Origin: Edaphochlamys debaryana
Lineage: Eukaryota > Chlorophyta > Chlorophyceae > Chlamydomonadales
NCBI GenBank assembly: GCA_016858145.1
Contig: JAEHOE010000142.1
Location: forward strand, 62,001 to 126,000
DNA: 64,000 bases
Direction: 5' to 3'
Positions 9,244 through 19,800 of the stretch are shown piece after piece; positions within the stretch are counted from its first letter, which is position 1; the number at the start of each line of letters is the position of its first letter. Under the pieces are notes generated by a model that saw only the letters and a list, made by a program, of their open reading frames with translations, searched no databases and was not told the DNA's origin. The position numbers and the translations under genes were made by a program.

Positions 9244-11435
9244 ATGGAGCTCCTGAACTTGACTTTGCCGAGTACGTTTACGGGCATGACGGTCCGCCCG
9301 AGCAAGGGCAGCGACGAGCAGCAGCAGGTGCTGCTTCTCTCTAATGAAGGCTTCCGCCCCCTCGAAGAAGGGCGCCACGGCCAGCCCTACGGCGTTGGCC
9401 CCTCCTGCCTCTGAGGGATGGCGAGGGGCAGCCCTACACCCCCAGCAGTGCCACCTCGCGAGCGGTCTTTGAACCCCTCTCTGGCTGCGTGTTCTTCCGG
9501 GAGGGTTATGCCCTCATGCGACTGGATGCGGACAACGTGGTTACCCTGGCGACAGGTGGGGTGTGGCAGGCATGTATGGGGCAGACATCGGGAGGGCCTG
9601 GAGCCTGACGGTAGGCTCCATGGGGCAGGAGGGCACCTCCGGAACCCGCCCGGAGGAGGGTCCTGGAAGCATCATGGCACTCCTCTCTCGCCTTCTGTAC
9701 GTGCCATATAACTCAGGCCGACATGTGTGTTGCTGCGCAGGGCACAAGACGGAGCACGGGACGGCCGACGGCGAGGGCGGGGCAGCACGCCTGAACGGGT
9801 TATCGGCCCTGGCAGCGGACGGACGGGGGGCGATCTACCTGCTAGACAACAGCAACACGGCCGTCCTCAAGGTTGCGGTCACGGTGAAGGATTCTAGCAG
9901 CAGCGGAGGCGACCGGGGGGCGATCAGCGTGGCCGTGAGCACACTGCCAGGCGGTGCGCACCCGCGGGGCCACTGGAAGAGCCTTGCGTACCAGCCCGCC
10001 ACGGGTTCCCTCTTCGCCTTCTCTCAGACGACAGCCTACGTGCTTATGCAAGACGGCAGCGGCAAGGCGCCCATAGCGTGCGGACCTTCGGCCCCCGGCA
10101 TGTTCAACAGCGTCCTCGGAACCGTGGTGGACGACTCCGGCACCGTGTACGTACTCGACAACGGCTCCCTCCACAGCCTAGATGCGTGGGGCCAACCAAG
10201 CAAGGCAGTGCACAGCATCCCAGGCAACGACTCCACCTCCCACCTGGCCTACCTACCTGGCACGGGCACGGGCACGGGCCGCGGCGGCGTTGTGGCACGC
10301 CTACAATCTACCTTGCCTTACAGTTTCGCCCCCAGCGGCAGCTCTCTCCTCCTGGTCAAGCTGGACACGTTGGCGACCCGCCAGCAGTCCTTTTCTCGCG
10401 CTTGCGATCCGGGCGCCGAGCTAGGGAGCAGCTGCGCAGCTTCGCAGTTGGGAAGCCTGCTGAGGCAGCCCAGCAGCGGGCAAGCGACGCTCATGGTCAC
10501 TGCGGGGGGCGAGGCGTTCGTCGCGCACCGCTCCGTGCTGTGTGCGGGGTCCGAGTACTTTGCCCGCATGCTGGAGGGAGGGTTCGCGGAGGGCAGCGGA
10601 GCAGGACCAGTGGACTTGGCGGATGCGGACCCAACCATCTTCCAAACCCTGCTAGGGTACTTCTACACGGGTAGGGCTAGGCTGGGGCAGTGTAGCTACG
10701 AAGCCCAGTGCAGCCCCCCTTTCTACCCTTTCTGGCATGGAGGCCGGCGGCCTCGCTTGCCGGGAGATGATGGACGTCAATGCGGGCATGGGGACGCATT
10801 TAAGACAGGGAGGCCGGGTTCCTAACTCGCTGAGAGCTCTAAGGCGTGGGAGACGCGCTGCTTCCCCCGCGGAACCGTGGCCCGTGGCTCACCTTCCCCC
10901 TCCCTGCCTCCACCCCCCCCCCGCAGGCCGTCTGGATGTGCCCGACGCCCTGCTCCGCCCCACGTGCGAGCTGGCCGGGCGCCTGCTGCTGCCCCCGGAG
11001 CTGCAGGGCTGGCTGCAGGGCCGACTGCTGGGGAGGGCCACACCGGGGACCGCAATCGACGACCTGGTCTGGTGAGGCGGCGGCCGGGGTTCGGAAGATA
11101 GCTTGCAGGCGCCGTCCTCGGGCCCATATGGCACCCTCCCTAGCCCCATGCGTTGTTGCTCCTCCCCGCCTCTCGCTTTTGCCCAACTGCCCTCTCGTCA
11201 GCAGCAGCACCTTCACTTCCTTCAGCTGTTCCCACTATCGCCACCCGCCTTCCCAACGCCTGCCAGGGCCGACCGCCACGGCATGTCCCAGCTGGCGGCT
11301 CAGCTCAAGGAGCGCATCGTGAGGCACAGGGCGCTGGTAGGAGCGCTGTCTGGGACCAAGGCGGCGCTACAACGGCTGTCGGAGCACAGCCCGGGACTGC
11401 TGGCGGAGCTGTGCCAGCGGCTGCTCGGGCCGTAG
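9244..11435 (+). CDS. BTB/POZ domain protein with beta-propeller-like half (gene B), frameshifted in exon 1
   Basis: Second copy of the BTB family, with the same four-exon layout as gene A: 9244-9555, 9741-10670, 10927-11071 and 11267-11435. The start MELLNLTLPSTFTG matches the start of gene C. Exon 2 is open throughout and carries the propeller-like segments (DGRGAIYLLDNSNTAVLKV, TVYVLDNGSLHSLDAWG) and the BTB domain (TAGGEAFVAHRSVLCAGSEY, FARMLEGGF, LLGYFYTG). Exon 3 is almost identical to that of gene A, and exon 4 gives the helical tail (ADRHGMSQLAAQLKERIV). In exon 1 one C is missing from the C-run at about 9399-9402 relative to gene C, so the ATG frame ends at TGA 9412-9414, and the conserved part (LRDGEGQPYTPSSATSRAVF) continues in the next frame. 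This is either a real null lesion or a homopolymer error. An adaptor role with Cullin-3 is inferred from BTB biology. Confidence 0.75.
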
Positions 11436-13269
11436 ACGTGCAGCGGCTGGCAACCGGGGAACGAGGCGGTTGAGTAGATAGCAGGAGCGATGTCTGTGTG
11501 TGCGCTGAGGTGCCGTGAGGCTAAGCACGTGGTGGATGGCGAGGGTGCACATGCAAACTCCGCTACTGTGTACAGTGGGGTCGGGGGTCGGGGCCACTGG
11601 TGCGGCCATGGGTCATGCCGAGGGCCGAGGAGGCTTCACCCGAGATGACCCCGCTGGGGCCTGTGTGCAACAGGGGCTGAGGTCTGGGCTTGGGAATTGT
11701 GTCGTTGACTCGGTCTCTGAGCCGCGTGGGCGGGGTAGCTGGGCACTGAGTTGTGCGTCTGCACTGGGGCGCGCAGTATTGATTGAGGGGTTACCTGAGG
11801 TGAGTGCGGGCTGCGGGGCCTACATTACTTAACCTGCGGGGGACTGCAGCATACTTATTATGCATGGTATGTGCATACATGTCCCTCGCGCATTAAGGCA
11901 CGGGGCTAGCTCCGGGGGCCGACAGCTGCGCCTTGCCCTCCTACGAGCGGAGGCGTGACGTGGCACCCTGGGTGGACGTGTCCGCCTAGGGGGCGGTTTG
12001 GGAGCACGTACGGCGGGGTGGTTCGGGCGGGCACGCACAATTCGGTTGCAGTCGGAGAGGTTCGGTTGGGTCTTATTGCTGCATCTTGGGTCTCGGCCTC
12101 TGAGTCGGATAGGACTTGCCCGGTCGCTGTGACGTTGGAGCGGGAGCTCAGCTGTTAGTGGTCGAGAGGGCCGGTTTGGTGTAGGCACGCGAGAATCCGC
12201 AGGTTTTGCCCTTGTGGCCCCTGTTTCCGTTTTCCCCTTCGGTCGTCAGTCCTCGCGTGTCATTCGTTACGGGAATCAGGGGCAGCCGGTGTGTGTTTCG
12301 TGTCCAACTGTACGGCCCGGTGAGTTCTTCTTGTCTTGGGTTTGCGTCGTTTGTTCTTACGTTGCGTACGCGTCCATTCTGCTTCAATGATGTGCTTTTC
12401 CCACCCACCCACCCCCACCCTGGTTGGCGTCCCCGCCCGCCAAGTGTTGGCAGGCGGACCGGACTCGGAGAGAGGTCAGGTGTGGCGTTTGGCACGCCCA
12501 AGTTTGTGTGACCACCTAGCCGAGCGTCATACCCCCAACACCAATTGGGGGATTTGGGGCGGCTGGGCAGGGACGCCAGGGAGACGGGGAGGCAAGGAGG
12601 CAAGGAATGAAGGTGTGCCCGCGCGCGTGCTTTCATATGCCTGGTTGATCAGCCTGAGCTGCGTCGCTGTGAGGGGCTGCGTGGTGTTGCCATGGCTCGC
12701 TGGCCGTGGTTGGGCTTGCTGCCTGCTTGCTGGGCCCTTGGGTGGTCGATTGCGTTGGTTGAGTTGGCTTGCTGGCCGGGCCAGGTGGCCTGGTGGCCTT
12801 GCTGGACCGTTTGGGTGGTCCAGGCTCCAGGGCGGCTGAGGTGCACCTGGCAGAGCTCCTGCGACTTGTGCGAGCTTTGACTCGTGTCGTTTCAAGTTCC
12901 AGAGGTTCCAGAGGTTACAATGCCAAGGACACGCGCTCGGCACTCCACGCAACGTCGCGTCGTGTCACTCCGACACACCCCGGTGCGCAACGTCAGGTCC
13001 AATGCATGAAGCGCACGCCCCGGTCCTTCCTTCTCAGCCTGCCAACCACCCTGCCCGGCACCTCACCAGCTGCCCACACACCACCACAGCTGCCCCCGCA
13101 CCACCACCGCACCCCCTAACGGCCCCAGCCGCCTCCGCACCGCACCAACCCGTCGCACGGCCGCCCCCTCACGGCCCCAGCCGCCTCCACACCGCGCCAC
13201 CGCGCACACGCCCCCAGCCCTCACCCCAGCCACAGCCAAGCAACCTCCGCCTCCGTCTGCCCCCAGCCT
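11436..13269. other. intergenic between convergent genes, no gene recognised
   Basis: No coding exon, RNA gene or repeat family can be supported. The stretch changes from G/T-rich (11.5-12.9 kb, with many GGTTGG/GCTTGCTGGCC words) to C/A-rich (13.0-13.26 kb). It should contain the 3' untranslated regions of BTB gene B and of the minus-strand gene ending at 13270. Confidence 0.45.
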
Positions 13270-16200
13270 CTACCCCAGCCAGTTCTGCGACTTGGCGTCC
13301 CCCTGCGCCCCGACCTTGCCCCGGTGCGAGACCTTGACCTTGCTCCAGTCCGCCCGCGCCCGATCGAAGCTGGTGGTGTCACGGTTGATCTCCTTGGCGC
13401 TGGGGCCGCTGGGGCGGGCCTGGCGCGCCTGGCGCACGAAGCGTACCATCTCGTCAATGGCCAGCTGTTGGGGAGGAGGGTGGGGGAGGAGGAGGGGAGG
13501 CAAGGGCGGGAAGCGCGGGAAGGCGGAGGTTAGCGCGCGGACCTTTCCGAATCTCCCGACCCCTGGCTGCATCTCATGTGCGCATCGCCTGCCCGCCTGC
13601 CAGGCCCTCTCCCTCATGCCCTCGCTCGTGCCTGCCATGCAACGCCACGCCGTGTCCAGCCCAGCCACCCTCCGCGTCCCCCGCACCAGCCTTGCACGGC
13701 ACCCCCAAAGGCCCCTTCCCCCCACCCCCCCCCCCCCCCATCCACCCACCCCCACCCGCCCCCCCCACCCCGCGCACCTGCTGCTCCCCCGTGAACCGGT
13801 CCCGGTGGCCGCTGTAGTGCTCCACCAGCAGCTCCACGCCCACACGCGCCCAGGGCGTCTTGTGGAAGCCGCGGGCCGTGATCAGGCACTCCAGCAGCGC
13901 AGCACGCCGCATCACCAGCGCCTGGGCAGCCGTCCACACGCCCGCCCCGGCCCCGGAGGACCCCGCGCCGGCGCCGGCGGCGCCGGCGGAACCGGGCTCG
14001 GGCTTGGGCGGCGGGGGTGGGGGCGGCGGCGGCCGCTTGGGCGCTGGCATGAGGGACTCGAGGCCAAAGGGGTCGGACTCGGGGTCGGCCTCAGGCTCGG
14101 GCTTGACGTCCGCTGGGGCCTCCGCCTCCGCCGCGTCCTCGGCCGCTGCCTCCGCCGGCTTGGGCGCGGGCCCGGGTGCGCCTTGCCCCTCCTCCGCCGG
14201 CTCGGGCTCGGCGACGGCGCCCTCGAGTGTGCCCCAGCGGCTGCCGGGTGCACCGCCGCCCTCTCCTTTCCCCCCCCGCCGCTGCCCCCTGCCGCCCGCC
14301 CCTGCCTCGTCGGCACCGTCTGCATCCTCCTCGTCGCTGCTGGGCCCTGCGCCCGCCAGCTCGGCCGCTGCGTCCTCGTCCGCCTCTGTGGCGGGCGGCA
14401 GCGCCACCACCGCCTCCTTGATGCGGGCCAGGACCTGACCGGGACAGGGGTTGGGGGGCAAGGGGGGAGGCGGGCACCATCAAGGTGGACTAGTTTCAGG
14501 GGCGGGGGTGGGGGTGGTAGGCTTCATTGATGCGGGCCATTGACATGGCAGGGGCAGGGTTTGGGGGCAGGGGGTTGGAGGAGGGGCTTAAGGTATGGAG
14601 GGGAGGGGGTTGGTTGGCTTCATTGATGCGGGCAGGCAGTCGCTCAGGCAATCCTCAGTCCCGGCGGCAGCGATGCCTGCTCCTGTCACGCCCAAGTCTC
14701 CTTATTACCCTTTTCGCCGCAGCAGGTCGCACCCACCAAACCCCTCCCCCACCCCCACCCAATCCCCACGCCCCACCCACCTTGTTGAAAACGAACGAGT
14801 CGTCCGTGTGCATCTCGTTCTGCGGCCAGGGGACGGCGGGGGGGGCAGAATTAGTGTGGGCGACGGAGCCCTTCCGCCCATTGCTCCTTCGCCCCACCAC
14901 CTCGCTCCTTCCACATGAGTCCAAATCAGCCCCCATTCCCAGCCGCCCTTTCCCCAACGCCATCCCTTCCCCCCCTTTTCACTCCCCCCATCTCCCCTTC
15001 CCCCTCCACCCCACCCACCTGCAGGAAGCCCACCACCCGGTACACCTCAAGGTGCCGCCGCTGCGGGCCGCTCAGCAGCGGCTCCGCCCTCCGCTCCAGG
15101 CAGTGCACCAGCTTCATGTAGTCGCGGCGCAGGGAGGCCTCGGAGGCGTTGTCGAAGTCGGAGAAGGCGGCCTGGGGGGTGGGCGTGGGGGGTGGGGGGT
15201 GGGGGGTGGAGAGGGTGGAAGGCGAGGACCTGGCCCGAGCTTGTCATCCGCTCCCATCCCCCACCCCGGCTGCCACTAGAACGATCGCTCCCAGCCTCGG
15301 CCCCCCCGCTCCCGCTCCCCGCCCCCCCACCTTGATCGCCGCTACCCACCCCGTGCCCCCGCTGCCCCCAAGCCCCCGCCCCCCAACCGTGATCCCCGCA
15401 CCCCGCTCCGGCCAACGCGGCCCCCCACCTTGATCGCCGCGAACAGCGGCTCCCGGTGCTCCCTCCCCAGCGCCCCCCCCTCGAGCAGCTGCCGCAGCAG
15501 CCCCGACGCCTTGGGGAACTTGTCGGGGTTGGAGATGTGGGAGGCCAGCTTGTGGAGCGCGGCCGTGACCTGTTGGGGGAGGGGGGGGGGAACCGTATGG
15601 AGGGGGGGGCGGCGTGCGGGGTTGCGGAGGGTGCGGGTGCACAGGAGGGAAGGGGACCGTGTGCCGAGGTGGGAGGCGGGAGGGCAGCTAGTGAGGCTTA
15701 AGCGAGCCGGTGCCTTGGAGGGTTGGCCAGGGCATGGGGCTGAGAAGGGGCCAGCTCCTGGCCCGTTAGGGGCCCTGCCCTGGCCCCCTGGGCCGGTCCC
15801 AAACGGGGACCGGTGAGACCCAACCATTCGGCCCCGTCGTCACCCCTTACCAAACGCCCTGCCACCGTGCCGCCTGGGCCCGTCTGGACCTCCTCGGGCC
15901 TGCCTGGGCCCCCGCTGCCCACCATGCTGTCTACCACCCTTTGTGCGAGTGAGGAAGGACACTGATGACCGCCCCCCGACTCAACCGGGCGGGAGCCCCG
16001 GGGTCGCAGCCAGCTCCGCCAGCGCCGGGGGTGGGCAGAGGGGAGTGCGCCCCGCCCCGCAGCAGGGCCCCGGCTCCCTGGCACGTCCAGCCCTAGCTGG
16101 TGGCAGGTCGCTGGGGACATTCGTGCCAGGCTTTCTGCAACCCACGTGGCGGACACAAGCTTCCTCGCCCCAACCCCGAACCCATGCGGTCCTACCACGT

Positions 16201-16594
16201 CACCTTGCCCCTTGTGCCCAGAGTACCCATGCGCCTTCTGAGCCACCCCGCCCCCTGCCCACACGCCCACACCCCTCGTGCTCCCCTCAATCCCGCCCCT
16301 GTATTCCGTGGGAGACCAAGCACCCGTACTTGCCTGCGCCGAAGATAGGCCTCCGCCCCCGCCGCCTCCACCATCCGCTCCGCCATCGCCCGCGCCCGGC
16401 TCAGTTCGCTGCCGCTTGTCGGGCCGGCCCCGGTCCTCCTCTTCATCCTCGCTCCTTTCCTCATCATGCTCAGTCTTTAGCAGCGGCGGGGGCTGCTCAG
16501 TCGGAATTGCCCTCGGCTTATACTCGTGCGCCAAGTCTACGCGCTCATCCTTTTTCTCTTTCTTAGGAGGCGGCAGGTCACCAAACAAGCTCAT
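13270..16594 (-). CDS. conserved nuclear-type protein of unrecognised family (481 aa)
   Basis: Six exons join in phase (minus strand): 16594-16334, 15569-15429, 15171-15019, 14819-14781, 14434-13778 and 13464-13270, giving 481 residues. The N-terminus (MSLFGDLPPPKKEKKDE, then PDKRQRTEP) is charged with a likely nuclear localisation signal and ends in a Gly run. A helical block follows (ALHKLASHISNPDKFPKASG, LRRDYMKLVHCLERRAEPLL, YRVVGFLQNEMHTDDSFVFN). Then comes a long acidic/Pro linker (residues ~210-330, including [14 protein letters not shown]) and a second conserved block (RRAALLECLITARGFHKTPW, LAIDEMVRFVRQARQA, AKEINRDTTSFDRARADW), ending NWLG. The composition fits an RNA-processing or chromatin factor, but I cannot name the family. 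Intron 1 has a GC donor (CAG|GCAAGT). A 39-nt exon is used. The gene is transcribed away from the GT61-type gene. Confidence 0.8.
14521..14634 (-). repeat. two copies of an exon start inside the preceding intron
   Basis: The start of the 14434-13778 exon (coding LARIKEA) is echoed in the intron upstream of it. GCTTCATTGATGCGGGC occurs at 14521-14537 and 14618-14634, matching GCCTCCTTGATGCGGGC at 14412-14428 except at three positions. The copies lie about 100 bp apart. Confidence 0.6.
15323..15342 (-). repeat. copy of an exon end with 5' splice site in the intron
   Basis: Twenty bases at 15323-15342 are identical to 15421-15440, the last codons (AAIK) of the 15569-15429 exon together with its GT donor. 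The copy sits 98 bp away inside the following intron and could act as an alternative donor. Confidence 0.7.
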
Positions 16595-16866
16595 TGCAGA
16601 GGGCAGTAGCAGGCAGGATGACGGACCGGGGTTCGGGGTGGAACGTGGAAGCCTCCCTGAGGCTGGAGCTGCAGCCGGCCCCCGTTGTCCTATTACAGCG
16701 AATAGTGTATATGCCCAAAACTATCAGTATACACAGAACGCCACCATTTGCCTGCGCGACTAGCCAAATTCGACAGATCGCTTTTGCAGTCAAAAGCCCG
16801 GTTGCGCGTCGTAGCGGCGACGCCACGGTGATGTAGTACCTTAAATAATCAACAGCTGCTGGTCGT
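16595..16866. promoter_or_regulatory. compact divergent promoter region
   Basis: Only 272 bp separate the start codons of the minus-strand gene (ATG at 16594) and the plus-strand glycosyltransferase-like gene (ATG at 16867), so both 5' untranslated regions and core promoters must fit here. The segment is less GC-rich than its flanks around 16690-16860 (AATAGTGTATATGCCC, CCTTAAATAATCAAC). No single element can be named with certainty. Confidence 0.55.
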
Positions 16867-19800
16867 ATGGAGCTCGCGCGCTTGGCGGGATGGCTGGCCA
16901 TGCTCTTGGCCGCGGTGGTGCCCGTAGCGTCGAAGTGAGCTGGAGGCGCGGGGAACGAGGGGACTCTCCGACGGGAAGCACAGGGTTGCAGCGGGGGGTA
17001 GTTCCTGGGGGAAGGGGGTGGGGCGACCTGACCCATCCACGGGGGGGGCGTGTTCCAGGCTGGCGTCCATCGTCTCACCCAAATCCCCGACGACACGCCA
17101 AGATGGCGACGGCTAGTCGGCTTGCAGCCTCCTTACCCTAAACCTACGCAACAACATATCTTGCTCCTCAGGTGCCCGCGGCCCCAGCCGCACATAGACG
17201 AGGACTACCTGGGAGACATCGGCTGCGTCCGCTACATCCAAGTCTGTGTGGACCAAAGCACTCTGGTGCGGGGGCGGGGGGCGCTTGGAATTCAATGGTC
17301 CAGATCCTCAAGCAATAGGAATATTGCAATGGCTGGTGCGGATCACTCGAGCAGTACGGGTGCATACATACGGGCGCACTGCCCTAGGCCAGGACCTCCA
17401 CCCCTCTTCCTGGCCTACTGGGATGCCATGCCAGGAGGGAGACGGCTGCCAGCTACGGCCACCCACCTCCTCACCCCTGCTCCCCAACTCACCTGCCGTA
17501 CAGATCTTCTTCTCCCCCGCCTACGCCCTGGACAACCCGCACCGCCTGCCGCTGCCCGTCATTCGGCTGGCGGAGCACTTCAGCTGGCCAGCTCCCATGG
17601 TGGGTACGGACTCACAGTGAACAGTTAAAACACGGAGGGCAGGTGGCACGAGCAACCTCTGATGCCGGCCCCATGCCGGGCGCTTTAAAGGGCGCGAGGC
17701 CGCAAGGCTCCCTTGCTGCCATCTCCCCCCTCATCTCCCGTCCGAACGCTGGATGGCACAGGATGAAGAGCCGGGCTCCTCCCTTCTTCTCCCTACTTTC
17801 CGCCTGGACGCCTGCCGCTCCCTCCCACCTCCACCCCCAACGTCTCACTCCCACACGCCTGTCTCTCCCTCCCACTTCCACCTCCATCGGCCCCATCGAC
17901 CCAATGTTCCCCCCCCCATGCCCCCCCCCGGCAGGACACCAACCTGGACGCCCTGCGCCTGGGCAGCAAGTGGGCGCACTCGTCCGCCCTGCCCGTGCGC
18001 CCCGCCTCGGCGGCAGAGCCCTGGCACGACCTGCAGGCGAGGAGGGGGGGCCCTGCAGGGGTGGAGATAGAGGGGGAGTAGAGTGGAGGATAGAGGGAGT
18101 GATGAGTACGTAATGGACTACGAAAGATGGAGGGCGCCATCAGGGGCCTTGTGGAGGCGCCGACAGTGAGAGCCTGGGGCGGGCAAGGGTGCCGACAGGA
18201 TCCCCTTTGGAGGCGGGGTAAAGGGGCTGTTGGAGGGGCGCTGCGGGGCTAGGACCAGGGCGTGGTTATGTGGTGTTGCATGGTTAGGGACCACACGTTA
18301 CACGGGGTGGGGTGGCTAGCCGCATGGGCTGACTGCTCTGCTTCTCGTCTCAGTGCCCATTTCGCCTCGCCCTCTGCCCTCTCACAGGAGCCGGAGTTCA
18401 CCTCCTGTGAGGTCCCCGTCATCCTCACGCCCAACTGGGTGAGCCGACCTGGCGGGAGGGAGGGGCCGTGTAAGGTGGTGGGTCGCAATGCGCGTGCTCG
18501 GGGCAGCCGCGTAGGATCCGCCATTCCGCTGTGCGGGGAGTATGGTCGTACTCAGAGGTTCCTTTGTACGGCAGATGTACAACATGGCGGAGTTCGCGGC
18601 CAACACAGCGGGGCCGCTGCGCCGGGCGCGGCTCGATCGTGTGATCGGTGAGGCACGGGACGAGCGTCATGGATTCCGGATTCCGGTGCAGGACGGGCGG
18701 GTGCGGGACTCTCTTCTCGACGACGCTTGCACGCGTTGTCAGCTGCCGCGGGGCTGTCACCAGGGCCTGAACCCTCGCGCGCCTCCCCTCTCATACCCCA
18801 CCCAGACGGCAACACCACCTTCGTATTAGTCACGCCGTACGGCCTGGGCCTGCGCGCCTTCCACCGGGCCCTGCTTGGGCCCTACACCAACCGCCCCGTA
18901 CTCACGCTGGCCGAGCTGGGCCAGCGCCGGCCGCCGGGCGCCGCCGCCGCCTACAGCTCCCTCGGCCGGACCCCTTCCGAAGCCGCCCCCGACGCTGCCG
19001 CGTCCGCTGCCGCACCGGCTGCTGCCCCTACCACCCTTGTGTCTGGGGGTGCGCTCGTGCACCCGCGCTGCTTCCGACGAGTAGTCGTTTGCCACCAGCT
19101 GCGCTCCGCCGGGGGTCAGACCGTGCCTGCGGGACAGGACGCGGCGGCGCTGATGCTTCGGACCGCCGCCAAGGCGGCTCTAGCGTCCACGGCATCACCG
19201 GCTTCCACGAACGCAGCCGCAGCCACAGCCGTAGCGAATGGGTCAGTGGCAGCAGGGCCAGCCAGTTCCTCGCCAGCTGAGGCTGGTAAGGAGGCCGGAG
19301 GAGGTGGAGGAGGCGGGTCTGGATCCAATCCGGCGTTGTTGCCGTACAACCCGCTCGGATTCGCATCTGACATGGGCCGCTTCGCATCCGAGCAGCCCAC
19401 CTCCCTGGCCGCCCTCACGCGCTCACTGCCCATTGAAACCGCGCTGGCGGCCACCCACGCACCTTCCACTGGATCCGCTTCATCCGGATCCAGTTCTGGA
19501 TCCGAATCCGATTCCACCGCCGCCGTATCTGACACGGAGGCCGGGATCACGGCCGGGGATCTCGCCTCTACGTGGGGCTCTGGCGATGGCAGTAACGCCA
19601 ACGCAAACGCTAACGCCACGCTCCGAGTCGTCATAGAATCTCGCCAGGGCCCCGTCCGCAACCTCCAGTCTATGCAACAGCTGCTGGAGGCGTGTGCGCG
19701 CCTGACGGCCGCAGGGCCCGGCGCGTTCCGGGTGGGCCGCTTCGCCTCGATCGAGTGCCGGGCGGCGGCGTTCGGCGGCCAGGTGACAAGAGACGCCAGG

